Below are positions 49,694 through 58,801 of a DNA stretch of 64,000 nucleotides, in pieces (position 1 is the stretch's first letter; every line of letters starts with the position of its first letter). The notes beneath the pieces were generated by a model. The model worked only from the letters and a program-made list of their open reading frames with translations, was not told the origin of the DNA and searched no databases. Origin of the DNA: Proteobacteria bacterium ST_bin12 (GTDB taxonomy: Bacteria > Pseudomonadota > Gammaproteobacteria > Burkholderiales > Methylophilaceae); contig MSXP01000005.1 of NCBI GenBank assembly GCA_002083635.1, positions 124,001 through 188,000 of the forward strand, written 5' to 3'. The position numbers and the translations under genes were made by a program.

Positions 49694-51619
49694 ATGGGCA
49701 AAATTATTGGTATTGATTTAGGTACAACAAACTCTTGCGTCGCTGTAATGGAAGGCGGCAAACCACGCGTGATTGAAAACGCCGAAGGCGCACGCACAAC
49801 GCCGTCTATTATCGCGTATCAAGAAGATGGCGAAATTTTAACGGGCGCACCAGCTAAGCGCCAAGCGGTAACTAACCCAAAAAATACGCTATACGCGGTT
49901 AAGCGTTTAATCGGTCGCCGTTTTGACGAAAAAGAAGTGCAAAAAGACATCAAGTTAATGCCATACACCATTGCCAAAAATGAAAATGGCGATGCATGGG
50001 TGGAAGTGCGCGGCGTTAAAATGGCGCCACCGCAAATTTCAGCTGAAGTACTACGCAAAATGAAAAAAACAGCGGAAGATTATTTGGGCGAAGAAGTAAC
50101 TGAGGCCGTGATTACCGTTCCAGCTTACTTTAACGATAGCCAACGCCAAGCCACTAAAGATGCTGGCCGTATCGCGGGTTTAGATGTTAAACGCATCATC
50201 AATGAGCCAACAGCTGCTGCGCTAGCTTTTGGTTTAGATAAACAAGAAGGCGATCGCAAGATTGCGGTATATGACTTGGGCGGCGGTACATTCGACGTTT
50301 CAATCATTGAGATTTCTAGCATTGATGGCGAACATCAATTTGAAGTACTTTCAACCAACGGCGATACATTCCTTGGTGGTGAAGACTTTGATAACCGTTT
50401 AATCGACTTTTTGGCTGATGAGTTCAAAAAAGAAAATGGCGGCTTAGATTTACGTAATGACCTTTTGGCAAAACAACGCTTAAAAGAAGCTGCTGAAAAA
50501 GCAAAAATCGAACTTTCTGGTGCAACACAAACGGAAGTGAATTTGCCTTACATCACAGCTGATGCAACTGGCCCAAAACACTTAGTGGTGAAAATCACGC
50601 GCGCTAAATTAGAGTCATTAGTAGAAGATTTAATCGAACGCACAATGGCACCATGCCGCACTGCGATTAAAGATGCTGGCGTTTCAATTGACAATATTAC
50701 TGACGTAATTTTAGTTGGTGGTCAAAGCCGTATGCCTAAAGTGCAAGAAAAAGTAAAAGAGATTTTTGGCAAAGAGCCACGTAAAGACGTGAACCCTGAT
50801 GAAGCAGTTGCAGTTGGTGCAGCGATTCAAGGTGGCGTGTTGAAAGGTGATGTTAAAGATGTGTTGTTATTAGACGTAACGCCATTAAGTTTAGGTATTG
50901 AGACATTGGGTGGCGTGATGACTAAGGTTATCAAGAAAAACACCACAATTCCTACCAAGGCATCGCAAACGTTTTCAACCGCTGATGACAACCAGAACGC
51001 AGTAACGATTCAAGTATTGCAAGGTGAGCGCGAAATGGCTTCTGCCAACAAATCGCTTGGTCAATTTAACTTGTCAGACATTCCACCAGCACCGCGTGGC
51101 ATGCCACAAATTGAAGTAACTTTTGATATTGATGCGAACGGTATTTTGCACGTTTCTGCTAAAGACAAAGCCACTGGTAAAGAAAATAAAATTACCATTA
51201 AGGCTAATTCTGGTTTGTCTGAAGCTGAAATTCAGCAAATGGAAGAAGATGCGATTAAATACGCGGATGAAGATAAGAAATACCGCGAATTGGTTGATGC
51301 ACGCAATGCAGCCGATGGCATGGTCCACTCAGTGAAAAAATCATTGAGCGAGCATGGTGATAAGTTAGATGAAGCGGAGAAAACGGCGATTGAAGCAGCG
51401 TTGAAAGATGTGGAAGATGTGTTGCAATCGGATGACAAAGACACGATTGAAGCAAAAACCAATGCATTGACTGAAGCTGCGCAAAAACTGGGTGAAAAAG
51501 TGTACGCAGAAGAGCAAGCGAAAGCGAATACTGCAAACGCACAACCAAGCCCAGAAGGTGAAAAAACGGTAGATGCCGAAGTAATGGATGCAGAGTTTGA
51601 AGAAGTGAAGAAAGACTAG
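49694..51619 (+). CDS. dnaK: Chaperone DnaK (Hsp70)
   Basis: 641-aa Hsp70. ATPase domain: IIGIDLGTTNSCVAVMEGG, VYDLGGGTFDVSIIEI and ILVGGQSRMPKVQEKV. Substrate domain starts after DVLLLDVTPLSLGIETLGGVM; the C-terminal lid is helical and ends in EFEEVKKD. It refolds proteins with DnaJ and GrpE. AAGGAATC precedes the ATG. A terminator-like hairpin follows before dnaJ. Confidence 0.98.
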   Translation: MGKIIGIDLGTTNSCVAVMEGGKPRVIENAEGARTTPSIIAYQEDGEILTGAPAKRQAVTNPKNTLYAVKRLIGRRFDEKEVQKDIKLMPYTIAKNENGDAWVEVRGVKMAPPQISAEVLRKMKKTAEDYLGEEVTEAVITVPAYFNDSQRQATKDAGRIAGLDVKRIINEPTAAALAFGLDKQEGDRKIAVYDLGGGTFDVSIIEISSIDGEHQFEVLSTNGDTFLGGEDFDNRLIDFLADEFKKENGGLDLRNDLLAKQRLKEAAEKAKIELSGATQTEVNLPYITADATGPKHLVVKITRAKLESLVEDLIERTMAPCRTAIKDAGVSIDNITDVILVGGQSRMPKVQEKVKEIFGKEPRKDVNPDEAVAVGAAIQGGVLKGDVKDVLLLDVTPLSLGIETLGGVMTKVIKKNTTIPTKASQTFSTADDNQNAVTIQVLQGEREMASANKSLGQFNLSDIPPAPRGMPQIEVTFDIDANGILHVSAKDKATGKENKITIKANSGLSEAEIQQMEEDAIKYADEDKKYRELVDARNAADGMVHSVKKSLSEHGDKLDEAEKTAIEAALKDVEDVLQSDDKDTIEAKTNALTEAAQKLGEKVYAEEQAKANTANAQPSPEGEKTVDAEVMDAEFEEVKKD

Positions 51620-51639
51620 CTTTAATTTTGTTGTCGATA

Positions 51640-51674
51640 ATCGTTAGCGTCCTTAATTGATGCTAACGATTTTT
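51640..51674 (+). terminator. Terminator-like hairpin between dnaK and dnaJ
   Basis: ATCGTTAGC pairs perfectly with GCTAACGAT around a 13-base loop and is followed by TTTT. It may reduce dnaJ expression relative to dnaK. Confidence 0.65.
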
Positions 51675-51723
51675 CGCTATTAATTAACCATTAATCACTA
51701 TTCAAATAGATTAGATATCAAAC

Positions 51724-52854
51724 ATGGCAACCAAAAAAGATTATTACGAAGTTTTAGGTGTTAACAAAGACGCTTCTGAAGAAGAAATCAAGAAGTCTTA
51801 TCGCAAATTAGCGATGAAATATCACCCTGACCGCAACCCGGACAACCCAAAAGCAGAAGAACAATTTAAAGAGGCGAAAGAAGCCTACGAAATGTTGTCG
51901 GATGACCAAAAGCGTGCGGCTTACGATCAATATGGTCATGCAGGCGTGGAACAAGGCGCGGGTGCTGGCGGTTTTGGTGGCGCTGGTTTTGGTGATGCTT
52001 TCGGCGATATTTTTGGTGATATTTTCGGCGGCGGTCGTCAAGGCGGCGGTCAGCGTAACAATGTGTACCGCGGTGCCGATTTGCGTTACAACATGGAAAT
52101 TTCGCTAGAGGATGCCGCAAAAGGCACTGAAACCAAGATTCGTATTCCTGTACAAGCGGCGTGTGAAACCTGTAAAGGCACAGGCGCTAAAGCAGGCAAA
52201 TCGCCCGTTACTTGTACGACTTGTAATGGACACGGCCAAGTGCGCATGCAACAAGGCTTTTTCTCCGTGCAGCAAACTTGTCCAAAATGTCATGGCAGCG
52301 GCAAAATCATTAAAGATGAAGATAAATGCGGTACTTGCCACGGTGCAGGCCGCGAAAAAATCAATAAAACCTTGTCGGTTAAAATCCCCGCTGGTGTGGA
52401 TGAAGGTGACCGTATTCGCTTAACGGGCGAAGGCGAAGCTGGCGTAAATGGCGGTCCAACGGGTGATTTATATGTTGTGGTGCACTTAAAACAACATGAG
52501 ATATTCCAGCGCGATGGCGGAAATTTGCATTGCGAAATGCCGATTAGCTTTAGTACGGCGGCTTTAGGTGGTGAGATTGAAGTGCCAACTTTAGGTGGCT
52601 CTGCCAAAATGAAAATACCCGCTGAAACACAAACGGGTGGCGTTTTCCGCTTAAAAGGTAAAGGTATTAAACCGCTACGCCAATCTGAAAACGGCGATTT
52701 GATGGTGCACGTGGTAGTAGAAACGCCAGTTAAGTTAACCGAAAAACAAAAAGATTTATTGCGTGAATTTGAAATCAGCACGCAAGCCGATTCGGGCAAA
52801 CATAGTCCGCGCAATAAAAGCTGGGTAGATAAAGTAAAAGGCTTTTTTGAGTAA
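51724..52854 (+). CDS. dnaJ: Chaperone DnaJ (Hsp40)
   Basis: 376-aa type I J protein. J domain with YHPDRNPDN (HPD at about residues 33-35), Gly/Phe region (AGAGGFGGAGFGDAFGDIF), four CxxCxGxG zinc repeats (CETCKGTG, CTTCNGHG, CPKCHGSG, CGTCHGAG, about 141-210) and the C-terminal substrate domains with GDLYVVVHLKQHEIFQRDG. Works with DnaK and GrpE. Confidence 0.98.
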   Translation: MATKKDYYEVLGVNKDASEEEIKKSYRKLAMKYHPDRNPDNPKAEEQFKEAKEAYEMLSDDQKRAAYDQYGHAGVEQGAGAGGFGGAGFGDAFGDIFGDIFGGGRQGGGQRNNVYRGADLRYNMEISLEDAAKGTETKIRIPVQAACETCKGTGAKAGKSPVTCTTCNGHGQVRMQQGFFSVQQTCPKCHGSGKIIKDEDKCGTCHGAGREKINKTLSVKIPAGVDEGDRIRLTGEGEAGVNGGPTGDLYVVVHLKQHEIFQRDGGNLHCEMPISFSTAALGGEIEVPTLGGSAKMKIPAETQTGGVFRLKGKGIKPLRQSENGDLMVHVVVETPVKLTEKQKDLLREFEISTQADSGKHSPRNKSWVDKVKGFFE

Positions 52855-52882
52855 GTTTGATTTGTGTATTTAATCGCTCGTC

Positions 52883-52915
52883 AATCAACACCTACAAATG
52901 CAGTTGTTGATTTTC
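52883..52915 (+). terminator. Probable terminator after dnaJ
   Basis: AATCAACA pairs with TGTTGATT around a 14-base loop, then TTT. The T tract is short, so moderate confidence. Confidence 0.5.
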
Positions 52916-53004
52916 GGGCGTTACAATTGGTTAACTATATTTTTCATTCTTTACAGTTCATTAACATTCACGTCATCAATCCGACATATCTCTTTGATAT
53001 TATT

Positions 53005-53023
53005 CATCTAAGTTAATTAGATG
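53005..53023 (+). promoter_or_regulatory. Hairpin overlapping the ribosome site of the 53.0-kb gene
   Basis: CATCTAA-GTTAA-TTAGATG is a perfect 7-bp stem. Its last base starts the GGAGA Shine-Dalgarno (53023-53027), 7 bases before the ATG. It could hinder ribosome access or be an operator. Confidence 0.4.
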
Positions 53024-53034
53024 GAGAATGCAAT

Positions 53035-53388
53035 ATGAAAATCGAATTTTTTAAGAGTGCTTTATTAGGTACTTTAGTTATATCAACTATCGTTTTTGGA
53101 TCATTTAAAGCGAATGCTGCTGGCTTTAACCAAAACGCGGCGCATGACGGTAAAGTGATGTCGCCAATTAAATTCCACGACATCGTTGAGAAAACTTTGC
53201 CGAATCAAGTAGCCAGTAATTTTGGTAATCCAGACGAAATTATTATGATGAAAAATGCATCTGGCGATGTAGCTGGAGTGATTTGGGTGTATCGCGATGC
53301 GGTATTGAAATCTCACGGCATGATGGACGCAAGTTTTATGATTATTAATGGTCAAATGAAATACGTGACTTTGTCTGATGCTGTTTAA
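53035..53388 (+). CDS. Small secreted protein of unknown function
   Basis: A 117-aa protein with a signal peptide (MKIEFFKSALLGTLVISTIVFG..., cleavage likely after KANA). The mature part has PIKFHDIVEKTLPNQVASNFGNPDEI, suggesting a DNA gyrase-inhibitor-free, BamE/SmpA-like short fold (FG(N/T)P motif), then VAGVIWVYRDAV and a Met-rich end. I do not recognise the family. It has a strong terminator and a hairpin at its ribosome site, so it is a single-gene unit. Confidence 0.75.
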   Translation: MKIEFFKSALLGTLVISTIVFGSFKANAAGFNQNAAHDGKVMSPIKFHDIVEKTLPNQVASNFGNPDEIIMMKNASGDVAGVIWVYRDAVLKSHGMMDASFMIINGQMKYVTLSDAV

Positions 53389-53420
53389 TCACAGTTTAAC
53401 TTAACGCCAACATTGATACT

Positions 53421-53449
53421 AAAAAAGCCTGCAATCGCAGGCTTTTTTC
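53421..53449 (+). terminator. Intrinsic terminator after the secreted-protein gene
   Basis: AAAAAAGCCTGC, loop, GCAGGCTTTTTT: strong stem with T tract, also usable from the other strand. Confidence 0.92.
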
Positions 53450-53537
53450 TTTTAATGTGATTCATTTGCATATTTCTTGTAGGCAAGGCAAGCAAAGCAA
53501 CTGGCAATTTTTTGTTAATCTAGCCTAAAATAGCGGC

Positions 53538-54227
53538 ATGCCACTGCACGTTTTAATCATTGAAGATGAACCAGCAATTGCGGATACTTTGCTATATGCT
53601 TTTAAAGAAGCGGGCATTCTGACAACCCACGTGTTGCTAGGCCACGAAGCAATTATTGCCATGCAACAGACTGCTTTTGATTTTGTGATATTGGATGTTG
53701 GCCTGCCAGATATGTCAGGTTTTGATGTATGCAAACAAATTCGCGCGAGATCGCATGCTTCAATTTCGAGCATTCCTTTATTGTTTTTAACCGCGCGTAA
53801 TCACGAAATTGACCGTATAGTTGGCTTAGAGATCGGGGCAGATGATTACGTGACCAAGCCATTTAGCCCGCGTGAGGTGGTTGCCCGTGTGCATGCCATT
53901 TTGCGGCGCAATGCGAAAAATGAGCCAGCTACAAAATCATCTGCAATTTATGCGCTAGATGAGTCAGCTTGCAGAATTACTTATCGCGGTGAATATTTAA
54001 GCTTAACTAGATATGAATATCTTTTACTGAAAACATTAATCGAGCAACCAAAACGTGTGTTTTCGCGAAGCCAACTCATGGATATTGTATGGGCGCAGGC
54101 CGAAAATACTTTAGAGCGTACGGTTGATGCGCATATTAAAACTTTGCGCGCGAAGCTGAGGCTCGTTGATGCTACTAGCGAGGGGATTATTACGCACCGC
54201 GGCATGGGCTATAGCTTAACGGCATGA
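53538..54227 (+). CDS. creB: Two-component response regulator CreB-like
   Basis: OmpR-family regulator (229 aa). Receiver domain: phosphoacceptor Asp53 in VILDVGLPD, Lys107 in YVTKPFSPREV. The C-terminal winged helix has LTRYEYLLLKTLIEQPKRVFSRSQLM and RTVDAHIKTLRAKL. Assigned to CreB because creC and creD follow and a perfect CreB box lies before creD. The stop overlaps the creC start by 4 bases. Confidence 0.9.
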   Translation: MPLHVLIIEDEPAIADTLLYAFKEAGILTTHVLLGHEAIIAMQQTAFDFVILDVGLPDMSGFDVCKQIRARSHASISSIPLLFLTARNHEIDRIVGLEIGADDYVTKPFSPREVVARVHAILRRNAKNEPATKSSAIYALDESACRITYRGEYLSLTRYEYLLLKTLIEQPKRVFSRSQLMDIVWAQAENTLERTVDAHIKTLRAKLRLVDATSEGIITHRGMGYSLTA

Positions 54228-55702
54228 AGTCATCCTTATTTAAAATGAATATTAGCCTAAAAATATTTTTAGGTTATTTTGTATTGGTTGGTTTAGCGGC
54301 TTGGTTCGTGCTGATTGTATTTGTAGAAGAAGTGAAGCCAGGTGTGCGACAGGCGATGGAAGATACCTTGGTTGACACCGCCAGCATACTAGCTGAATTG
54401 GCGGCAGAAGACGTTAAATCCGGGCGAATTAATGATGGTAGCTTTGCTAAAGGTTTAAATCAATACTTAGCAGGGTCGCGCTCGTCTAGCAAAAACGGTG
54501 TCAATATTTGGGGCATTCAAAAGCAGGCCGCTGATTATCGCATCTACATCACAGATCAAAAAGGTATTGTGATTTTTGACTCAGCCAATCTCGCTTTAGG
54601 TCAAGATTACAGCAAATGGAATGATGTCTATCTAACATTAAAAGGCAGATATGGCGTGCGCTCTAGCCCCGTAATTATCGGCGATAAAAATAGTGACACC
54701 ATTATGTATATTGCTGCGCCAATTAAAAACGGTAAATTCATTATCGGCAGCCTGACTGTTGCAAAGCCTAACCGCGCCCTGCTCCCTTTTATTGAGCGTG
54801 CTCAAGCAAAAATCATTCGCTGGGGCGCATTACTATTTGTGCTATCAATTGCGATCGGCGCTTTGTTTACATGGCGATTCACCAGAAAAATCAATGCCTT
54901 GCGAGATTATGCCATGCTTGTTGCCAAAGGCGACAAAGCCGACCCACCAACCTCTAGCAATGATGAATTAACGGATTTAGCACGCGCTATGCAAACCATG
55001 CGCAGCGAATTAGATGGTAAGCAATATGTGCAGGATTCTGTGCAGCATTTAACCCATGAGCTAAAAAGCCCAATTACTGCTATTTTAGGTGCGCTGGAAT
55101 TGATATCGCCCAAGATGCCACTTGCAAACCAAAGCCATTTTTTATTGCAAATTAAAACGCAGTCTCAACGTGTACAGACGATTATTCAAAACATGCTAGG
55201 CTTGGCGAGTTTAGAGCATCAACAGCAGTTGCAGCATGTCAGCTTAGTCAATTTAAATGATTTAATCCAAACACAAATCAATCTATTAAATAGCAAAGCA
55301 GAACTGCGTATTATCCGATTTTTGTTTGCTGCCAATCCGCCTATTTCTGTACAAGCTGATGCCTTTTTATTAGGACAAGCGCTGTATAACCTGCTAGAAA
55401 ACGCCCTAGACTTTAGTACTGATAATAGTCAAATTAAGGTATCTGCTATTGAAATTAGTCAGCAAATCCATATCACTATTCGAGATAACGGTGCAGGGAT
55501 TCCAGACTATGCCTTAACCAAAATATTTGATAAATTTTACTCGCTACCGCGCCCTGCCAATACGCCAAATGCAGGCCAAAAAAGCACTGGTTTAGGTTTA
55601 AATTTTGTACAAGAAGTAGCTAAATTGCATGGCGGTAGCGTTAAACTTAAAAACCAAATAGATGGCGGCGTCATTGCAACCATTATTCTAAATAAAGCCT
55701 AA
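54224..55702 (+). CDS. creC: Sensor histidine kinase CreC-like
   Basis: 492 aa. Two membrane helices (about 14-36 and 199-217) flank a periplasmic sensor with YRIYITDQKGIVIFDS. HAMP-like linker, then phosphoacceptor His278 in VQHLTHELKSPI, N box LYNLLENALDFS, G1 DNGAGIPDYAL, G2 GLGLNFVQEVAKLHGG. In E. coli CreC responds to carbon and redox conditions; the signal here is unknown. Confidence 0.9.
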   Translation: MKSSLFKMNISLKIFLGYFVLVGLAAWFVLIVFVEEVKPGVRQAMEDTLVDTASILAELAAEDVKSGRINDGSFAKGLNQYLAGSRSSSKNGVNIWGIQKQAADYRIYITDQKGIVIFDSANLALGQDYSKWNDVYLTLKGRYGVRSSPVIIGDKNSDTIMYIAAPIKNGKFIIGSLTVAKPNRALLPFIERAQAKIIRWGALLFVLSIAIGALFTWRFTRKINALRDYAMLVAKGDKADPPTSSNDELTDLARAMQTMRSELDGKQYVQDSVQHLTHELKSPITAILGALELISPKMPLANQSHFLLQIKTQSQRVQTIIQNMLGLASLEHQQQLQHVSLVNLNDLIQTQINLLNSKAELRIIRFLFAANPPISVQADAFLLGQALYNLLENALDFSTDNSQIKVSAIEISQQIHITIRDNGAGIPDYALTKIFDKFYSLPRPANTPNAGQKSTGLGLNFVQEVAKLHGGSVKLKNQIDGGVIATIILNKA

Positions 55703-55704
55703 AC

Positions 55705-55720
55705 TTCACACTCACTTCAC
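55705..55720 (+). promoter_or_regulatory. CreB binding site (cre tag) upstream of creD
   Basis: TTCAC, six bases (actcac), TTCAC: a perfect match to the known cre tag TTCACN6TTCAC, starting 2 bases after the creC stop and 83 bases before the creD start. It directly supports CreBC control of creD and of the peptidase behind it. Confidence 0.85.
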
Positions 55721-55787
55721 ACAGCCGCATCATCACTTCATTCATAGTTTATATTCTGCAAACTCCATTGTATTGAGGGAGTTAATC

Positions 55788-57161
55788 GTGAATATATCAT
55801 TTATTTTTAAAGTAATCGGCATTTTTCTACTGACGATTTTAATGTCGTGGGCAGTCATGTACGTAAACGCGTTGATTTTAGAACGGCAACAAAGACAGGC
55901 AGAAGTGAAGGCAGATATTGCTAAAAGCTCAGCCAGAGCACAAACAATACTAGGCCCAATATTAGTCGTGCCTTACTTAGAAAGTTTTTCAGAAACCACC
56001 ACTGAGAACGGTGTTAAAAAAACCGAGCTTAAAACTGAGCAACGGTATGAGTTTATTTTTCCAGAAAACATTCATGTGGTGGGTGGATTTACCAATGAAT
56101 ACAAACAATTAGGTATTTATAAAGCGCTTATTTATCAACTCGGTGGCTCTGTAAAAGGCAGTTTTAAATTGCCAGAGCAACTCAATATTCGCGCCTATCA
56201 CGCAGGCAGTAGCATTACAGTTCAACCTAGTTTTATTAGTTTGGGCATCAGCGACCCAAGAGGCTTAACCACCAAACCCGTTTTTAGTTGGGGCAGTACT
56301 GTGCTGCCTTTTGCTCAGGGTAGCCGCGTTAATATCATCGGCAACGGCATACATGTTGTGTTGGGTAATATTGAAAATAGTCTAAACCACACCATACCAT
56401 TTGAATTCAAACTCAACTTGCGTGGCACGGACGACTTTAATCTCATCCCTGTTGCTGAAAATAATACGATTGGGCTTAAATCAAGTTGGAAATCGCCACA
56501 TTTTTATGGCAGTTTTTTACCCGATAGTACTACCCAACAAATTAACGACAGCGGCTTTAGCGCAAATTGGGCCGTTTCATCCTTATCTAGCAACAATCAA
56601 GCTGCGTTGATGGCTAATTTAAGAAATGCACATACTACTGAGCCGATAGAATCTTTATCAGTCGGCTTTGTAGAACCTATTAATGTATACAGCCAAGCCG
56701 ACCGCGCCACCAAATATGGCTTATTGTTTATTGGCTTAACTTTTGCTGGATTCTTTATCTTTGAAATTTTAAAACAGTTACGCATTCATCCTGCGCAGTA
56801 CACGCTTGTTGGCTTGGCCATGGCTTTGTTTTACTTATTACTCATCTCACTCGCTGAACAAATTGGCTTTGCCTTTGCTTATCTTGCCGCCAGTATTGCT
56901 TGTGTAAGCTTGTTGGGTTATTACCTCAGTTACGTGCTCAAAAGTAAAGCCAATGGCTGCATTTTTGCCAGCTTACTCACCGCTTTATATGGCGCGCTGT
57001 ATGGCATTTTAAAATCTGAAGATAACGCCTTAATAATGGGTTCATTACTCGTATTTGGTTTGCTGGCCTTGGTGATGATAATAACGCGTAAAGTGGATTG
57101 GTATCAAATTAGTAGCAAGCCTGAACTGCCACAAGCGCATTCTAGCTACGATGTGGTATAA
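55788..57161 (+). CDS. creD: Inner membrane protein CreD
   Basis: 457-aa inner-membrane protein. One N-terminal helix (IGIFLLTILMSWAVMYVNALI) is followed by RQAEVKADIAKSSARAQTILGPILVVPYLES, the CreD signature, then a large periplasmic beta-rich domain and five or six C-terminal helices from about residue 305. CreD expression affects envelope integrity and beta-lactam response in other bacteria. GTG 55788 is preferred over TTG 55773 because GAGGGAG lies just before it. Confidence 0.93.
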   Translation: MNISFIFKVIGIFLLTILMSWAVMYVNALILERQQRQAEVKADIAKSSARAQTILGPILVVPYLESFSETTTENGVKKTELKTEQRYEFIFPENIHVVGGFTNEYKQLGIYKALIYQLGGSVKGSFKLPEQLNIRAYHAGSSITVQPSFISLGISDPRGLTTKPVFSWGSTVLPFAQGSRVNIIGNGIHVVLGNIENSLNHTIPFEFKLNLRGTDDFNLIPVAENNTIGLKSSWKSPHFYGSFLPDSTTQQINDSGFSANWAVSSLSSNNQAALMANLRNAHTTEPIESLSVGFVEPINVYSQADRATKYGLLFIGLTFAGFFIFEILKQLRIHPAQYTLVGLAMALFYLLLISLAEQIGFAFAYLAASIACVSLLGYYLSYVLKSKANGCIFASLLTALYGALYGILKSEDNALIMGSLLVFGLLALVMIITRKVDWYQISSKPELPQAHSSYDVV

Positions 57162-57169
57162 GACTTAAC

Positions 57170-57670
57170 ATGCTAAAACTACTTAAAATTTTAGCGATTA
57201 TCCTCGCGCTTGGTCTTTTTTTACCCGCGCGCGGGGCTATTCCTGTACAAAACGCTACACATAAAGACTGGAACGCCAACAGCTTTTGGTATTCGCCTTG
57301 GGGTAAATCAGGCGTACATAAAGGCATTGATATATTCACCCCCAAAGGTAGGCGTATCATCAGCAGCACTAGCGGCCTAGTGATTTATGCAGGCGATATT
57401 GAAATGGGCGGCAAGGTGGTCGCCATATTGGGGCCAAAATGGCGTATTTATTATTACGCGCATCTCAACTCAATTAACGCCAAAATGCTGGAGTATGCTG
57501 GCAAAGGCGATATTATTGGTGCAGTGGGTGATAGTGGCAACGCCAAAGGCAAACCGCCGCATCTGCATTACAGCGTGATCAGCTTAGTGCCCTATGTTTG
57601 GAAATTGAGCACAGAAAAACAGGGCTGGAAACGCATGTTTTATATGAATCCAGCAGATAGCTTTGTATAA
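57170..57670 (+). CDS. M23 family peptidase (LytM-type)
   Basis: A 166-aa exported zinc peptidase: signal peptide (LLKILAIILALGLFLPARG), then the LytM domain with HKGIDIFTPKG (His, Asp ligands) and HLHYSVI (His ligand), about residues 49-144. It cuts peptidoglycan cross-links or helps regulate hydrolases. It begins 9 bases after creD, so it is likely part of the CreBC-controlled transcript. Confidence 0.9.
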   Translation: MLKLLKILAIILALGLFLPARGAIPVQNATHKDWNANSFWYSPWGKSGVHKGIDIFTPKGRRIISSTSGLVIYAGDIEMGGKVVAILGPKWRIYYYAHLNSINAKMLEYAGKGDIIGAVGDSGNAKGKPPHLHYSVISLVPYVWKLSTEKQGWKRMFYMNPADSFV

Positions 57671-57762
57671 ACCAGTGAATACTTAACACTAAAACACAGG
57701 CTAAAATAGGTTAGGTGAATGCAGTTGCAACGTATTCTAAATGATATGAGCAGCTAAAATCG

Positions 57763-57800
57763 GATGCTTTGTTAATCACACTAACAAAGCATCTCTTTTA
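57763..57800. terminator. Terminator between the M23 gene and the 57.8-kb gene
   Basis: GATGCTTTGTTA pairs perfectly with TAACAAAGCATC around a 7-base loop, followed by tcTTTT. It serves the plus-strand cre operon and may also end the minus-strand transcript. Confidence 0.85.
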
Positions 57801-57806
57801 TTCGCG

Positions 57807-58073
57807 CTATTCATTCGCGGGACTTTTTAAGGATGTTTTCAGCGCAACAAGCTCTTCGCGTGCGTCACTAAAATCTGCAAATTTTCTGCCGTCCGTTTTA
57901 GCGTACCAATAACGGCTATTGAACTTGTCCCCTTCAATTTTATGCAAAACCGCATGCAGCCAATTGGCAAAGCCATCATCATATTCTTGTGCAATTTCAT
58001 GCGCCGTTTGCCAATCACCTGCCAGTGCTGCATCAACAGCTTTTTCCAGCGCATGCTTATTATCTTGATTCAT
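57807..58073 (-). CDS. Small conserved hypothetical protein
   Basis: 88 aa, soluble, helical: ALEKAVDAALAGDWQTAHEIAQEYDD, then FANWLHAVLHKIEGDKFNSRYWY. The repeat of helix-loop-helix resembles a single TPR-like unit. Not recognised by name, although similar small proteins are common in betaproteobacteria. It follows gloA by 11 bases on the same strand. Confidence 0.72.
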   Translation of the reverse strand: MNQDNKHALEKAVDAALAGDWQTAHEIAQEYDDGFANWLHAVLHKIEGDKFNSRYWYAKTDGRKFADFSDAREELVALKTSLKSPANE

Positions 58074-58084
58074 CTTGCTGCTTT

Positions 58085-58492
58085 TTAGCGAGGATATTCA
58101 ATCGTGCCTTTTTGAATAAACTCAATTTTGTAGCCATCGGGGTCTTCAATAAACGCAATCACAATCGTGCCATGCTTCATTGGCCCCGCTTCACGAATCA
58201 CTTTTCCTCCCGCCACTTTCACCGCTTCACAAGCTTTGTACGCATCCTCTACCTCAATCGCCATATGCCCATAAGCACTGCCCATTTCGTAGCTGGTTTT
58301 GCCGTAATTGTAGGTTAACTCAATTACGCTGTTATCGTACTCATTGCCATAACCCACAAAAGCCAACGTAAACTCGCCATCAGGGTAATCATGCTGACGA
58401 ATCAACTGCATGCCCAGCACTTTGGTGTAAAAATGAATCGATTTTTCTAAATTCCCCACGCGCAACATGGTGTGCAAAACTCTCATGCTCAA
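58085..58492 (-). CDS. gloA: Lactoylglutathione lyase (glyoxalase I)
   Basis: Isomerises the hemithioacetal of methylglyoxal and glutathione (135 aa). The pattern MRVLHTMLRVGNLEKSIHFYTKVLGMQLIR, then ELTYNYGK, GHMAIEVEDAY and FIEDPDGYKIEFIQKG carries the expected His/Glu metal ligands. It protects against methylglyoxal, relevant in cells running KDPG cleavage. Confidence 0.95.
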   Translation of the reverse strand: MSMRVLHTMLRVGNLEKSIHFYTKVLGMQLIRQHDYPDGEFTLAFVGYGNEYDNSVIELTYNYGKTSYEMGSAYGHMAIEVEDAYKACEAVKVAGGKVIREAGPMKHGTIVIAFIEDPDGYKIEFIQKGTIEYPR

Positions 58493-58540
58493 TTCTCCAA
58501 GATTAAATTTTTGTGATTATTTTAGGGTTAAGTCTTATAT

Positions 58541-58798
58541 TTAAGCCGTTTTTGACTGTGTAATACGATAATATTTATTCAGCAGTTGTTCCTGCGTTTC
58601 TACCACGTCAGGATTCAGTGGTATGCAGTCAACCGGGCACACCGCCACACATTGTGGCTGATCAAAATGGCCAACACATTCCGTGCATAAATTCGGGTTA
58701 ATTTCGTAAATTTCCTGCCCCTGATAAATCGCTTCGTTGGGGCATTCTGGCTCGCATACATCGCAATTAATGCATTCGTCTGTAATAAAAAGCGCCAT
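58541..58798 (-). CDS. YfhL family 4Fe-4S ferredoxin
   Basis: An 85-aa ferredoxin with two clusters: CINCDVCEPECPNEAIYQG and, after CTECVG, the insert-bearing CVAVCPVDCIPLNP. The spacing between Cys residues in the second cluster (CTECVGHFDQPQCVAVCP) is the YfhL/Alvin type. It starts 4 bases before coaD ends... on the same strand, coaD lies upstream by 3 bases, so they are co-transcribed. Confidence 0.92.
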   Translation of the reverse strand: MALFITDECINCDVCEPECPNEAIYQGQEIYEINPNLCTECVGHFDQPQCVAVCPVDCIPLNPDVVETQEQLLNKYYRITQSKTA

Positions 58799-58801
58799 AA
58801 A

